A stretch of 64,000 bases of DNA, from positions 1 through 64,000 of the forward strand of contig CAMUJH010000022.1 in the NCBI GenBank assembly GCA_947089145.1, read 5' to 3'. Origin of the DNA: an uncultured Hungatella sp. (GTDB taxonomy: Bacteria > Bacillota > Clostridia > Lachnospirales > Lachnospiraceae). Both the position numbers and the translations under genes were made by a program. Below are positions 17,761 to 26,887 of the stretch, one piece after another. Position 1 is the stretch's first letter; the number at the start of each line of letters is the position of its first letter. A model generated the notes under the pieces. It saw only the letters and a program-made list of their open reading frames with translations. It made no database searches and was not told where the DNA came from.

Positions 17761-19572
17761 ATGATGGAGAAAATATTTAGCGGGAAAATATGGAAATTCG
17801 GCGATGACATTGATACCGATACCATTATTCCAGGAAAGCGCGGCACCATTCCCACCATTGAGGAAATGAAAAAGTATGCTTTTGAGCTGTTAAAACCAGA
17901 GTTCGGTTCTACGGTTCAGCCGGGGGATATCCTTATTGCAGGCAGCAATTTCGGCTGCGGTTCCAGCAGGGAGCAGGCGGCCACGGTTCTTTCCGGCAAC
18001 GGAGTGCGCTGCATTATTGCAAAAAGCTTTGCCCGGATATTCTTCCGGAACGCTTTTAACAGCGGAATCCTGCTTTTGCAGTGTGACGGGATACAGGACG
18101 TGTGCGAGGGCGGAGACATTGTAACCGTAGATGTAGACGGCCGGACGGTCAGCGTCAATGGAAAAAGTTTTTCTGTAGGCGCCATACCGGAAAATCTCTT
18201 TAACATTGTAGCAAACGGCGGTCTGATTGAGGATACGAAACGGCGGATTGCGGCAGGAATCGGGAAATCGGAGATTAAGCCGCTGACCATAGAACAGTGC
18301 CGGAAAAAAGGCTATACCATGGCTGAGAAGCTGTTAAAGCGAAATGCCGGGAAAGAACATGTGGAGCCAGGGGACATTGTGATTACCAGGCCGGACATGA
18401 TGATGATTCATGATATTTATACCACCTACCTTCTGGATACCATGGAAAAAATCGGCGCAGACAAGATTGACGACCCGGACAAGGCGGTTATTGTATGGGA
18501 TCACTGTATGCCCACGGCTGTGGCCCAAAATGATTACAGCCATTATGACGCGGGGCTGGAACTGGCAAAGCGATATGGAATCAAAAAGCTGCATATCGGG
18601 GAAGGAATCTGTCACACCATTATGCATGAGGCCAAATACGCCAGGCCAGGGGATATAGCCACGGCCACGGACAGCCATACCACCACCTACGGAGGGGCCG
18701 GTAATTTCTGCAGCGGAATCGGTACGGCGGAAATGGCGGCGGCTCTGATTACAGGGGAGTTGTGGTTTAAAGTGCCAAGCGCCATTAAGATTGTCTTAAA
18801 CGGCCATCTTCAGGACGGAGTCATGTCAAAAGACGTGATCTTAAAGATTATGGGGGATATCAAGGCAGATGGAGGGCAGTACAAGTCTCTGGAATTTACA
18901 GGGCCCGCTGCCCATGAGATGAGCATGGAACAGAGATTTACTGTGGCTAACATGGCTCTGGAGGCGGGTGCAAAGTGCGGTTTGTTCGAGGCGGATGAAA
19001 AGACGGCCCGGTATTACGGCATGAATTTGGATGAGATTGACTGGATCTGTGTGGATGAAGAGGCAAAGTACGAGAAGGTGCTGACTTATGATGTGAGCCT
19101 GCTGGAACCCCAGCTTTCCTGTCCTCAGGGAGTGGACAATGTGCATCCCATCAGCCAGGTGCTGGGAACGAAGATTGATGAGGTGTATCTTGGCAGCTGT
19201 ACCAACGGAAGCATTGAGGATATGGCGGCGGCAGCAAAGATTATCAAAGGCAGGAAGGTGGCAGAGGGACTGCGGTTTGTAGTAGTTCCGGCAACCAACA
19301 CGATTTTTAAACAGTCCATGGAACTGGGATATATTAAGACGTTCATTGAAGCAGGAGCCGTTATCTGCCATCCCTGCTGCGGGCTTTGCTGCGGCATGCC
19401 TTATGGCCTGATGACAGATGATGAGAGGATTTTGTCCACCGCCAATCGGAACTTTATCGGAAGACAGGGAACCAAGAAGACCTTAAGCTACCTGTGCAGT
19501 CCCACAGTGGCGGCGGCCGCTGCAGTGGCGGGAGTTGTGACAGACCCCAGGAATCTGGAAGCCATGAAATAA
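17761..19572 (+). CDS. Fused small-large subunit hydro-lyase of the isopropylmalate/homoaconitate dehydratase family
   Basis: 603 residues. The N-terminal 165 residues are a LeuD-type swivel domain (DDIDTDTIIPGKRGTIP, GSNFGCGSSREQA from residue 61). A linker leads to a LeuC-type catalytic domain beginning MAEKLLKRNAGKEHVEPGDI. Cluster cysteines are present: YLGSC480TNGS and CHPCCGLCCG from residue 536. The order small-then-large in one chain is the reverse of aconitase A, where the swivel is C-terminal. It should isomerise a 2-hydroxy acid to a 3-hydroxy acid through an unsaturated intermediate. Starts at ATG 17761 or ATG 17764 are both possible after TAGGAGGAGC. The preceding cluster-less paralogue suggests a heteromeric complex. 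Confidence 0.85.
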   Translation: MMEKIFSGKIWKFGDDIDTDTIIPGKRGTIPTIEEMKKYAFELLKPEFGSTVQPGDILIAGSNFGCGSSREQAATVLSGNGVRCIIAKSFARIFFRNAFNSGILLLQCDGIQDVCEGGDIVTVDVDGRTVSVNGKSFSVGAIPENLFNIVANGGLIEDTKRRIAAGIGKSEIKPLTIEQCRKKGYTMAEKLLKRNAGKEHVEPGDIVITRPDMMMIHDIYTTYLLDTMEKIGADKIDDPDKAVIVWDHCMPTAVAQNDYSHYDAGLELAKRYGIKKLHIGEGICHTIMHEAKYARPGDIATATDSHTTTYGGAGNFCSGIGTAEMAAALITGELWFKVPSAIKIVLNGHLQDGVMSKDVILKIMGDIKADGGQYKSLEFTGPAAHEMSMEQRFTVANMALEAGAKCGLFEADEKTARYYGMNLDEIDWICVDEEAKYEKVLTYDVSLLEPQLSCPQGVDNVHPISQVLGTKIDEVYLGSCTNGSIEDMAAAAKIIKGRKVAEGLRFVVVPATNTIFKQSMELGYIKTFIEAGAVICHPCCGLCCGMPYGLMTDDERILSTANRNFIGRQGTKKTLSYLCSPTVAAAAAVAGVVTDPRNLEAMK

Positions 19573-19586
19573 AGGAGAGGGAAACC

Positions 19587-20480
19587 GTGATTAAGAATTT
19601 TGAGCAGTTAAAAGATATGCTTCGGTCAATGCCGGTAAAACGGCGCATGGCAGTGGTTCCTGCCCAGGATGAGCATACCCTGGAGGCAGTCTGCCATGCG
19701 TGGAAGGACGGCATGGTGGAGCCGGTATTAATCGGAGATAAGGAAGCCATAGAAGAGATTCTGGAAAAACTGGGAGTATGTTCAGAGAATATGACCATTC
19801 TGGATATGAAAGACCCTGCAGAAAGCATTCAGAAGGCAGCAGACATGGCCCGTGAGGGGGAAGTGGACTGCATCATGAAGGGAAAGACAGAGACCGGTGC
19901 GCTGATGAAGGTGCTGGTAAACAGGGAGAGAGGCATCCGGAAAAGAGATACTATGAGTCTGGTGGCTTTCATGGAAAGCCCCTATTACCACAAGGTGTTT
20001 GCCATTACCGACCCGGCTCTTCTTACATATCCCACAAAGGAGCAGAAAAAGGCAGCCATTATCAATGCGGTGGAAGCGTTTCATGTGCTGGGGGTGAAAG
20101 AACCTAAGGTGGCTGTCCTTGCAGCCGTGGAAAAGGTGAATCCCAAGATGAAGGAAACCGTGGAGGCCGGGGAGATTAAAGAAGAGGGCGTAGCCGGCTG
20201 CGTGATTGAAGGGCCTATCAGCTATGACCTGGCGTTGGACCCGGAGGCCGCAAAGGTAAAGGGATATGTAAGCCCGGTGGCGGGGGATGCGGACCTTTTG
20301 GTGGTTCCGGATCTGGTCAGCGGCAATATCGCGGCAAAGAGCATTACAGTGGCAGGCGGCGGACGGACCGGCGGAGTAGTGTTAGGCGCTAAGGTGCCGG
20401 TGCTTCTGGTATCCCGTGCGGCCAGTGCGGATGATAAATACATGTCCATCGTTTTGGCGGCATTGGTAGGGAAAAATTAG
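19587..20480 (+). CDS. ptb: Phosphate butyryl/acyl-transferase
   Basis: 297 residues from a GTG at 19587 after AAAGGAGAGG. A longer in-frame reading would overlap the isomerase gene and has no ribosome site. The protein follows the phosphotransbutyrylase/phosphotransacetylase fold: MKGKTETGALMKVLVNRERG, then KVNPKMKETVEAGEI, then DLLVVPDLVSGNIAAKSITV. It converts acyl-CoA and phosphate to acyl phosphate and CoA. Butyrate kinase is encoded two genes later, so the pair makes ATP from an acyl-CoA. The acyl group is probably the PFOR product. Straight or branched short chains cannot be distinguished by eye. Confidence 0.88.
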   Translation: MIKNFEQLKDMLRSMPVKRRMAVVPAQDEHTLEAVCHAWKDGMVEPVLIGDKEAIEEILEKLGVCSENMTILDMKDPAESIQKAADMAREGEVDCIMKGKTETGALMKVLVNRERGIRKRDTMSLVAFMESPYYHKVFAITDPALLTYPTKEQKKAAIINAVEAFHVLGVKEPKVAVLAAVEKVNPKMKETVEAGEIKEEGVAGCVIEGPISYDLALDPEAAKVKGYVSPVAGDADLLVVPDLVSGNIAAKSITVAGGGRTGGVVLGAKVPVLLVSRAASADDKYMSIVLAALVGKN

Positions 20481-20490
20481 GAGAAAAACA

Positions 20491-21825
20491 ATGAATAAAA
20501 AAATTAATTTTAAAGTTTGCGGACTATCTGAGAAATATTTTATCCCTTTTTTCGTTATTGTCATGGTCTGTGTGTATGCCGGATTCATGCCCACTGTGAA
20601 GATTTATTCCAATGACGCAGGGGCCTATGTGGCAACAAGTTTCATTATGACCATAGCTTTTTTGATGGCAGTGGGAGGATTTTTTTTCTGGCTGGGCAAT
20701 ACCGTTCCGATTGTAAACAACTACCTGGGCGGAGCTTGTCTTCTGCCGCTGCTTGGAGCGTCTTTTCTTAACTATATAGGATTGGTTCCCCAGGAACTGG
20801 TCAACGGGACGAAAGTGCTGATGTCAGGGGGATTTCAGGATGCATATATTGCCATGCTGCTGGTGGGTTCGATTTTGGTCATGGATCGGAAGATCCTTTT
20901 GGGGGCCACAGCCAGATATATGCCTACGATTTTAGGAAGCCAGCTGTTTGCCCTTGGATTCTGTGCCCTGGCAGGTCTGGTGACAGGCTTTGGCGTACCG
21001 GAAGCCCTGTTCAACATTGGAGCCCCGTGTATGTCCGGCGGTTCAGGGGGAGCTATGACCACCTTGCCGGCTCTTTACACCAGCTTATCCGGCACGGATA
21101 TGACTCCTTTGGCAGGACAATTTTTGTGCTATGCCTCTATTGCCAATGTGCTTGCGGTTGTAATGGCGGCAGTGGGGGGAGCAGTTACCTCAAAAGTAAA
21201 GGGACTAAACGGCAACGGAGATATCCTTCGCACAAAAGGCGCCTCTGTGCAGACCGAGGGGGAAAAGCGCCCGGCTACGTCAGCAGATTATGTGGCATTA
21301 GGTTCCGGTATCTTTATGAGCTTTTGTTTGTATCTTTTGGGGAATATATTCGGACAGCTTCCCGGGCTTAGCGTTATACCGGGGCTTGCCTGGACGATCA
21401 TATTCGGCATTGTTATTAAATGTACAGGGATTATTCCGGACAGCATCGGAGATAACTGTGTGTATTCCATGAATTTTGCTTTAAAATCCCTTCTTCCCAT
21501 GTTGATTGCAGGTATTGGAATTAATTCTCTGAAATTCGCAACACTGGCGGAATTTTTCAGTGTGGGAGCATTTGTTGTTATTTTTATGGCTGTACTGGGA
21601 GCATTTGTGGGCGCAATGCTTTTCGGGCGTCTGTCTGGTCTGTGGTCTTATGAAGCAGGGGTTACCGCAGGACTTTGCTGCTGCAATATCGGCGGCTCCG
21701 GCGACCTGGCAGTCCTGTCAGCGGCAAACCGTATGAACCTGCTGGCATTTGCCTCCATATCTACCAGAATCGGAGGTGCGCTGATGGTAATCTGGATAGG
21801 GCTTCTCTATCCGCTGTTCCATTAG
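20491..21825 (+). CDS. 2-hydroxycarboxylate transporter (2HCT/CitS family)
   Basis: 444 residues and about 11-12 hydrophobic segments. The two inverted-repeat signature loops are visible: GAPCMSGGSGGAMTTLPALY in the first half and CCCNIGGSGDLAVLSAANRM in the second, followed by RIGGAL. The 2HCT family moves citrate, malate, citramalate or related 2-hydroxy acids with Na+ or H+, or exchanges them for a product. The gene lies inside the catabolic operon between ptb and buk, so its substrate is probably the pathway substrate. The ribosome site is TAGGAGAAAAACA. A hairpin follows the gene. Confidence 0.9.
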   Translation: MNKKINFKVCGLSEKYFIPFFVIVMVCVYAGFMPTVKIYSNDAGAYVATSFIMTIAFLMAVGGFFFWLGNTVPIVNNYLGGACLLPLLGASFLNYIGLVPQELVNGTKVLMSGGFQDAYIAMLLVGSILVMDRKILLGATARYMPTILGSQLFALGFCALAGLVTGFGVPEALFNIGAPCMSGGSGGAMTTLPALYTSLSGTDMTPLAGQFLCYASIANVLAVVMAAVGGAVTSKVKGLNGNGDILRTKGASVQTEGEKRPATSADYVALGSGIFMSFCLYLLGNIFGQLPGLSVIPGLAWTIIFGIVIKCTGIIPDSIGDNCVYSMNFALKSLLPMLIAGIGINSLKFATLAEFFSVGAFVVIFMAVLGAFVGAMLFGRLSGLWSYEAGVTAGLCCCNIGGSGDLAVLSAANRMNLLAFASISTRIGGALMVIWIGLLYPLFH

Positions 21826-21870
21826 CTGATAAATTCAGAATCCAAATTTCTGCCAGAATATATGGATTAG

Positions 21871-21902
21871 AGGCATGGCATGATGTTTTGGCCATGCCTT
21901 TA
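21871..21902 (+). terminator. Intercistronic hairpin after the transporter gene
   Basis: Nine-base-pair stem AGGCATGGC (21871-21879)/GCCATGCCT (21891-21899) followed by TTATAAA. The T-run is weak, so partial termination or mRNA stabilisation is more likely than a full stop, because buk follows at once. Confidence 0.5.
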
Positions 21903-21927
21903 TAAACCAAAAAGGAGAGAAAATAAA

Positions 21928-23040
21928 ATGAAAGATTATAAAGTATTTGCAATTAATCCCGGTTCCACATCCACCAAGATTGCTATGTTTGAAGGAGATA
22001 ATTGCGTCTTTTCAGAAAATGTTACCCACGATGCCGACAAGCTGAAAGAATTTAAAGAAATCAGCGACCAGTTTGAGTATCGAAAGGAGACAATCCTGGC
22101 TAAACTGGAGGAGGCGGGACAGACATTACAGGGGGTAGCGGCTTTTGCGGCCAGAGGAGGAGGATTGGTGAATGTGGAAGGCGGAGTTTATAAAGTGGAA
22201 GAGACTCTTTTGGAGCATGCCAGAGTGGGATATACGGTAAAACATCCGGCCACGCTGGGAGCGCAGCTGGCAGACGCCTTTTCTAAAGAGTTCGGTGGCC
22301 GGCCTTTTGTGGTAAATCCGCCGGATGTAGATGAATTCTCTGATGTGGCCAGAGTAACAGGACTGAAGGGCATTTATCGGGAGAGCCGGATTCACGCTTT
22401 GAATCAGAAGGAAATCGGTATCCGGTATGGGAAACAGGTTGGAAAACGGTATGAGGATTTGAATCTGATTATCTGCCATATTGGCGGAGGCATTTCCGTG
22501 ACAGCCCATAACCACGGAAAGATGGTTGATTCCAATGACATCGCCAATGGGGACGGGCCCATGGCGCCTACCCGATGCGGACAGCTTCCAGTGAAAGACG
22601 TGATTACCATGTGCTACTCCGGAAAGTATACAGAGAAGGAGATGAGGGATAAGGTGACCAAGACCGGAGGCTTGGTGGACCATTTGGGAACCTCGGATGC
22701 CAGAGAAGTGGGGGAGATGATCCGCCAGGGAAACGGTTACGCCAAACTGATTTATGATGCCATGATCTATGAGATCGGTAAAACAGCGGGGGCTATGGCA
22801 GCGGTGTTGAAAGGAAGGGTAGACGCCATTATCCTGACAGGCGGGATTTCCCATGATAACTATGTGGTGGAATCTCTGACGGATATGTTGTCTTTTATTG
22901 CGCCTGTAAAGGTGATGGCAGGCGAGTTTGAGATGGAGGCCCTGGCGGCAGGAGCTGTCCGTGTGCTGGAAGGCGTGGAGGACGCGAAAACCTATACGGG
23001 AATCCCGGTATGGCAGGGATTTCAAACGCAAAAGGAATGA
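21928..23040 (+). CDS. buk: Butyrate kinase
   Basis: 370 residues from the ATG at 21928 after AAAAAGGAGAGAAAA. The acetokinase-family motifs are present: VFAINPGSTSTKIAMFEGDN at the start, LNLIICHIGGGISVTAHNHG in the middle and DAIILTGGISHDNYVV near the end. It converts butyryl (or a related acyl) phosphate and ADP to the free acid and ATP. It acts after the phosphate acyltransferase encoded two genes upstream. Length and motifs match the family, and no defect is seen. Confidence 0.92.
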   Translation: MKDYKVFAINPGSTSTKIAMFEGDNCVFSENVTHDADKLKEFKEISDQFEYRKETILAKLEEAGQTLQGVAAFAARGGGLVNVEGGVYKVEETLLEHARVGYTVKHPATLGAQLADAFSKEFGGRPFVVNPPDVDEFSDVARVTGLKGIYRESRIHALNQKEIGIRYGKQVGKRYEDLNLIICHIGGGISVTAHNHGKMVDSNDIANGDGPMAPTRCGQLPVKDVITMCYSGKYTEKEMRDKVTKTGGLVDHLGTSDAREVGEMIRQGNGYAKLIYDAMIYEIGKTAGAMAAVLKGRVDAIILTGGISHDNYVVESLTDMLSFIAPVKVMAGEFEMEALAAGAVRVLEGVEDAKTYTGIPVWQGFQTQKE

Positions 23041-23047
23041 AAAATTT

Positions 23048-23719
23048 ATGAAGATACCATGGCAATATTTTCTTAGACGATTATTCGTTTATGTGGCGGG
23101 CTTGCTGTTTTTAGCTTTTGGAGTTGCGTTTTCGGTCAATTCCAACTTGGGGGTTTCGCCAGTTAACTCCCTTCCTTACGTTGTGAGCCTTGTTTCCGGA
23201 ATCAATATGGGAACTTGTGTGATAGGCATTTTTAGTTTTTACATATTGGTACAGATTGTTTTATTGAGAGAGAATTTTCGCTGGATTAATCTGACTCAGC
23301 TAATTTTTTCAACAATATTCGGCTATTTTGTAGACTTCTCCAAATGGGCTGTAGGGGACTTGAGATTTCCTGGTTATGGAGGACGGCTGCTTATGTTGTT
23401 CTTTAGCATTATTCTTGTATCGGCAGGAGTGTGCCTGTATATGGATGCTAAGCTAGTCAATATGCCAATGGAAGGTATGACCTATGCGGTGAAGGAAACA
23501 TTTTTTCCCCGTAAGCCCTTTCCAGAGGTGAAAGTCTTTATGGATTGTCTGACAGTGGGTATCGGATTAGTTGTGCTGCTTTTGGGTTATGGAAAATTGG
23601 AGGGAATCCGTGAGGGAACGATTTTCTCTGCGGTATTGGTGGGGAAAATGATGACCCTCTTACAAAAAATCCTGAAACCCCAAATAAGCAGGTTCTGTTT
23701 TGAAGGAGGGATAGATTGA
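23048..23719 (+). CDS. YczE/YitT-like integral membrane protein
   Basis: 223 residues and about five or six hydrophobic segments. The start FLRRLFVYVAGLLFLAFGVA, then FSVNSNLGVSPVNSLPYVVS, is typical of the YczE/YyaS group of membrane proteins (known as DUF6198 as I recall it). The start ATG at 23048 uses AAGGAATG in the end of buk. The end overlaps the next start by 4 bp (TTGA). The function of the family is unknown to me. Position in the operon suggests export or uptake of a pathway intermediate or product. Confidence 0.8.
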   Translation: MKIPWQYFLRRLFVYVAGLLFLAFGVAFSVNSNLGVSPVNSLPYVVSLVSGINMGTCVIGIFSFYILVQIVLLRENFRWINLTQLIFSTIFGYFVDFSKWAVGDLRFPGYGGRLLMLFFSIILVSAGVCLYMDAKLVNMPMEGMTYAVKETFFPRKPFPEVKVFMDCLTVGIGLVVLLLGYGKLEGIREGTIFSAVLVGKMMTLLQKILKPQISRFCFEGGID

Positions 23720-24822
23720 AAACTGGAAAGAAACTGGAAATAGCGGTTATCAAGGGAGATGGAGTTGGATCGGAGATGATGGAGTCGGCGCTAATGGTAT
23801 TGAAAGCAGTGTGCGACAAATTCGGTCATGAATTAAAGCCGTATGTTACAGCTGCTTGCAACGAAAGCATAGAAGCATTTCAGAATCCGCTGCCAGAAGA
23901 ATCCCTCCACATATGCCAGGAATTGCCGGCGGTGATGTTTGGAAATACAGGACTAAAAAAGTATCAGTCTTTGCCATTGGACAAAAGGCCGGAGGCCGCC
24001 CTTATGGGGCTTCGGAAAGGGCTGAAGGTGACTACCAATATTCGTCCGGTAAAATATTATCCATCATTGTATTCTTTTTCTCCATTGAAACAGCAAATAC
24101 TTTCCAAAGGACTGGATTTTGTATTTGTCAGGGATATTATGGGCGGAGTGTTATGTTCAGATAAGTTCAGGACTCAAGGAGAGGATGGTATCGAAGCTTA
24201 TGAGTATGAGTACTACAATGAAAAAATTGTAGCCCAAACGGCAAAAACCGCTTTTGAGATAGCCGAAAAAAGAGGAAAAAGACTAGGAAACCTTGATAAG
24301 TCTAATGTTTTAGAAAGTTCCCGGCTCTGGAGACAGACCATAGAACATATCTCTGATCAATATCAGGATGTGACACTGGAACATTATTACATTGATCATG
24401 CCGCCATGAAAATTTTGGAGTGTCCATGGAAGTTTGATGTTATTGTGACATCAAATTTGTTTGGCGATATTATTTCTGATGAAGGGACACAGATGACAGG
24501 AACCCCTTATCTGTATGCTTCAGCAGAACTGGCGCAGGATGGCTGTGGAATCTATACGCCAAATCAACTTCACCATCCGGATGAATCCATCATAGGAAAA
24601 CAATTGGTAAATCCTATCGGGATGATCATGGCAGGAGCGCTGATGATGCGCTATACCTTTAAAATGGAGGAGGAGGCTGCACAGATAGAGACAGCCGTGG
24701 AACAGGTACTGCAATTTGGATATGCGACGAAAGACTTATATGAAGAAGGGAAAAAACTTGTTTCAACCAGTGAGATGGCAGAAAAAATTGTGGAACAAAT
24801 TAGGAAGCAAAGAAGCTTATGA
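23716..24822 (+). CDS. Isopropylmalate/isocitrate dehydrogenase-family beta-decarboxylating enzyme
   Basis: 368 residues from a TTG at 23716 that overlaps the previous stop. GAAGGAGGG precedes it. Family motifs are IAVIKGDGVGSEMM (substrate/NAD loop), RKGLKVTTNIRPVKYYPSLY, DKSNVLESSRLWRQ, the catalytic YIDHAAMKI, and DVIVTSNLFGDIISDEGTQM. It should oxidise a 3-hydroxy (iso)malate-type acid at C2 and release CO2 to give a 2-oxo acid. That is exactly the step after the LeuCD-type isomerase and before a 2-oxo acid oxidoreductase. Biosynthetic LeuB or catabolic use cannot be separated by eye. The LacI operon with kinase and transporter favours catabolism. It is the last gene before a 200-bp gap. 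Confidence 0.85.
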   Translation: MKTGKKLEIAVIKGDGVGSEMMESALMVLKAVCDKFGHELKPYVTAACNESIEAFQNPLPEESLHICQELPAVMFGNTGLKKYQSLPLDKRPEAALMGLRKGLKVTTNIRPVKYYPSLYSFSPLKQQILSKGLDFVFVRDIMGGVLCSDKFRTQGEDGIEAYEYEYYNEKIVAQTAKTAFEIAEKRGKRLGNLDKSNVLESSRLWRQTIEHISDQYQDVTLEHYYIDHAAMKILECPWKFDVIVTSNLFGDIISDEGTQMTGTPYLYASAELAQDGCGIYTPNQLHHPDESIIGKQLVNPIGMIMAGALMMRYTFKMEEEAAQIETAVEQVLQFGYATKDLYEEGKKLVSTSEMAEKIVEQIRKQRSL

Positions 24823-24933
24823 GTCTGCTTGGGCAGGAAGAGAAGGAGACGCGAAGAGTGCGCACTTGTCCGCACGGTGACGCTTTTGAGACCCGCCTGG
24901 TCCGAAAGCGGCTATCACGGAAGATGTGCAGAC
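24823..24933. other. Gap at the end of the catabolic operon
   Basis: No gene. A GTGCG/CGCAC stem with surrounding partial pairing lies near 24857-24890 and is followed by CTTTT, so it may terminate the operon, but the pairing is imperfect. Nothing else is seen before the Pho box. Confidence 0.4.
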
Positions 24934-24999
24934 TTTACATACATTTTACAAAACATTGGTGACAGATTTTACATGAAGTTGCTATTCTAAATGCATAAT
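24934..24999 (+). promoter_or_regulatory. Pho-box-like direct repeats and promoter of the Na/Pi operon
   Basis: TTTACA at 24934-24939 and 24945-24950, TTGGTG at 24956-24961 and TTTACA at 24968-24973 follow an 11-12-bp spacing. This is the architecture of PhoP boxes in Gram-positives (TTNACA repeats with 5-bp gaps). A -10 candidate TATTCT (24983-24988) or CATAAT (24994-24999) follows without a good -35, as is usual for activated promoters. Confidence 0.65.
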
Positions 25000-25024
25000 A
25001 ACGCTATGGAAAGGATCTGTCACT

Positions 25025-26791
25025 ATGGATATCTTTAACATTCTGACTCTCATTGGAGGATTAAGTCTCTTTCTGTTTGGCATGAGCCTTATGGGACAGG
25101 CTCTGGAGCGGAGGGCCGGGGATAGGCTCCGTCCCCTCTTTGAAAAGCTGGCCGCCGGAAAGATCGCCGGACTTCTGACAGGGATCGGCGTTACGGCGGT
25201 GATCCAGAGCTCCTCTGCGGCCACAGTCATGGTAGTTGGGTTTGTCAATTCCGGCCTGATGACTTTGAGACAGGCCATCAACATCATCATGGGAGCTAAT
25301 ATCGGCACCACGGTCACGGCGTGGATATTGAGCCTGGCGGGAATTGACAGCGGGAACGTGTTTGTCAGGCTCTTAAAGCCTTCCTCTTTCACACCTATAC
25401 TGGCGTTTGTTGGGATTATCTTATATATGTTCTGCAAAGGCGCAAAAAAGAGGGATACCGGAACGATCCTGCTGGGGTTCGCCACTTTGATGTTCGGCAT
25501 GGAAACCATGTCCGGCGCCGTGTCCGGCCTGCGGGATGTGCCGGCCTTTCAGCAGATGTTCCTGATGTTTAAAAATCCCATCCTGGGCGTCCTGGCCGGA
25601 GCGGTTCTCACCGCCATCATCCAGTCCAGTTCCGCCTCCGTGGGTATTTTGCAGGCATTGGCCGTTACGGGGCAGATTTCCTGCGGAGCGGCCATCCCTA
25701 TTATCATGGGTCAGAACATCGGCACCTGCGTGACAGCCATGCTCTCGGCTGTGGGGGCCAATAAAAATGCGAAGAGAGCCGCGCTGGTCCACCTTTCTTT
25801 CAATATCATCGGAACCGTGGCATGTCTGTCGGCATTTGCCCTGTTCAAAGCGGTTCTTCAGCCGGATTTCCTGAATGACCCGGTTTCCCGGCTGGGCATT
25901 GCCGTGACCCACTCGGTTTTCAACGTCTTATGTACCATTCTCATGCTGCCCCTGTCCGGTTTTCTGGAGCGGCTGGTTACCGCCCTGGTTCCGGATGCCA
26001 GGGAACCGGAGGTATTCGCACAACTGGATGAGCGTCTGTTAGCCACACCGTCTATCGCTTTGGAACGCTGCCATAAAGTAGCCGTGGACATGGCGGAGAC
26101 TGCCGCCTCTTCTTTGAAAGAGGCACTGGCTTCCCTGGAAGGCTTTTCATCGGATCTGGCTGCCTCCATTCGGGAAAAAGAGGATAAGACCGATCAGGAT
26201 GAGGATATTTTAGGGACTTACCTGGTGAAGTTAAGTGCGAGGCCCATCAGCGAGGCGGACAGCCGGGAGGCTGCGAAGCTGCTGAAACTGATCGGCGACT
26301 TTGAGCGGATCGCTGACCATGCGGTCAACATTTTGGGCTCTGCGGAGGAATTGGAGAACAAAGGGCTGCGGCTTACCGCCCCGGCAAAAGAGGAATTGGC
26401 AGCCATCTCTGAGGCTGTCAGGGATATTTTGGAGTTGTCTGTCCAGGCGTTCCTTAAGGACGATCTGACAGCCGCTGCGAAAGTGGAGCCATTGGGGCAG
26501 GTCATTGGCCGGCTGAAGGAGCAGCTGCGGACCCGCCATATCCTCCGTCTTCAAAAAGGCGGCTGTACCATTGATGCAGGTTTTGCGTGGCTGGATTTAC
26601 TGACTGATCTGGAGCGGACGGCGGCCCACTGCTCCAACATCGCCGGGTGCGTCATCGACATGGCTCATGACAATCTGAACCTCCATCAGTCTTTACGGGA
26701 TGTCCGCAGTTACAGCGAGGATTTTCAGGAGAGATATGCCAAATATACCCGCAAGTATTCATTTTCCGCTGCCAGCGGGAAAGTGGGATAG
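25025..26791 (+). CDS. Na+/phosphate cotransporter (NptA/YjbB type) with PhoU-like tail
   Basis: 588 residues. Two inverted Na/Pi repeats carry the diagnostic QSSSA motifs: GIGVTAVIQSSSAATVMVVG in the first and AVLTAIIQSSSASVGILQAL in the second, with GANIGTT and GQNIGTC partners. About nine membrane segments fill residues 1-310. From about residue 340 a cytoplasmic helical domain (LERCHKVAVDMAETAASSLK, then LLKLIGDFERIADHAVNILG) is PhoU-like. The protein should import phosphate with sodium. A Pho-box-like array precedes it, and a two-component system follows 96 bp later. The ribosome site is AAAGGATCTGTCACT. Confidence 0.9.
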   Translation: MDIFNILTLIGGLSLFLFGMSLMGQALERRAGDRLRPLFEKLAAGKIAGLLTGIGVTAVIQSSSAATVMVVGFVNSGLMTLRQAINIIMGANIGTTVTAWILSLAGIDSGNVFVRLLKPSSFTPILAFVGIILYMFCKGAKKRDTGTILLGFATLMFGMETMSGAVSGLRDVPAFQQMFLMFKNPILGVLAGAVLTAIIQSSSASVGILQALAVTGQISCGAAIPIIMGQNIGTCVTAMLSAVGANKNAKRAALVHLSFNIIGTVACLSAFALFKAVLQPDFLNDPVSRLGIAVTHSVFNVLCTILMLPLSGFLERLVTALVPDAREPEVFAQLDERLLATPSIALERCHKVAVDMAETAASSLKEALASLEGFSSDLAASIREKEDKTDQDEDILGTYLVKLSARPISEADSREAAKLLKLIGDFERIADHAVNILGSAEELENKGLRLTAPAKEELAAISEAVRDILELSVQAFLKDDLTAAAKVEPLGQVIGRLKEQLRTRHILRLQKGGCTIDAGFAWLDLLTDLERTAAHCSNIAGCVIDMAHDNLNLHQSLRDVRSYSEDFQERYAKYTRKYSFSAASGKVG

Positions 26792-26887
26792 GTTGATTGA
26801 GCGAGGCACTTATGATAAAATGGCTGGAAAAGAGCGGTGATTTTATGTGATGGGTATCCCAATACGGGTCTGGATTTAGGAGGTGGA

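Noticed and set aside
22126-23031. 301-codon minus-strand frame opposite buk
   Set aside because: Butyrate kinase motifs on the plus strand are complete; the opposite frame has no recognisable product.
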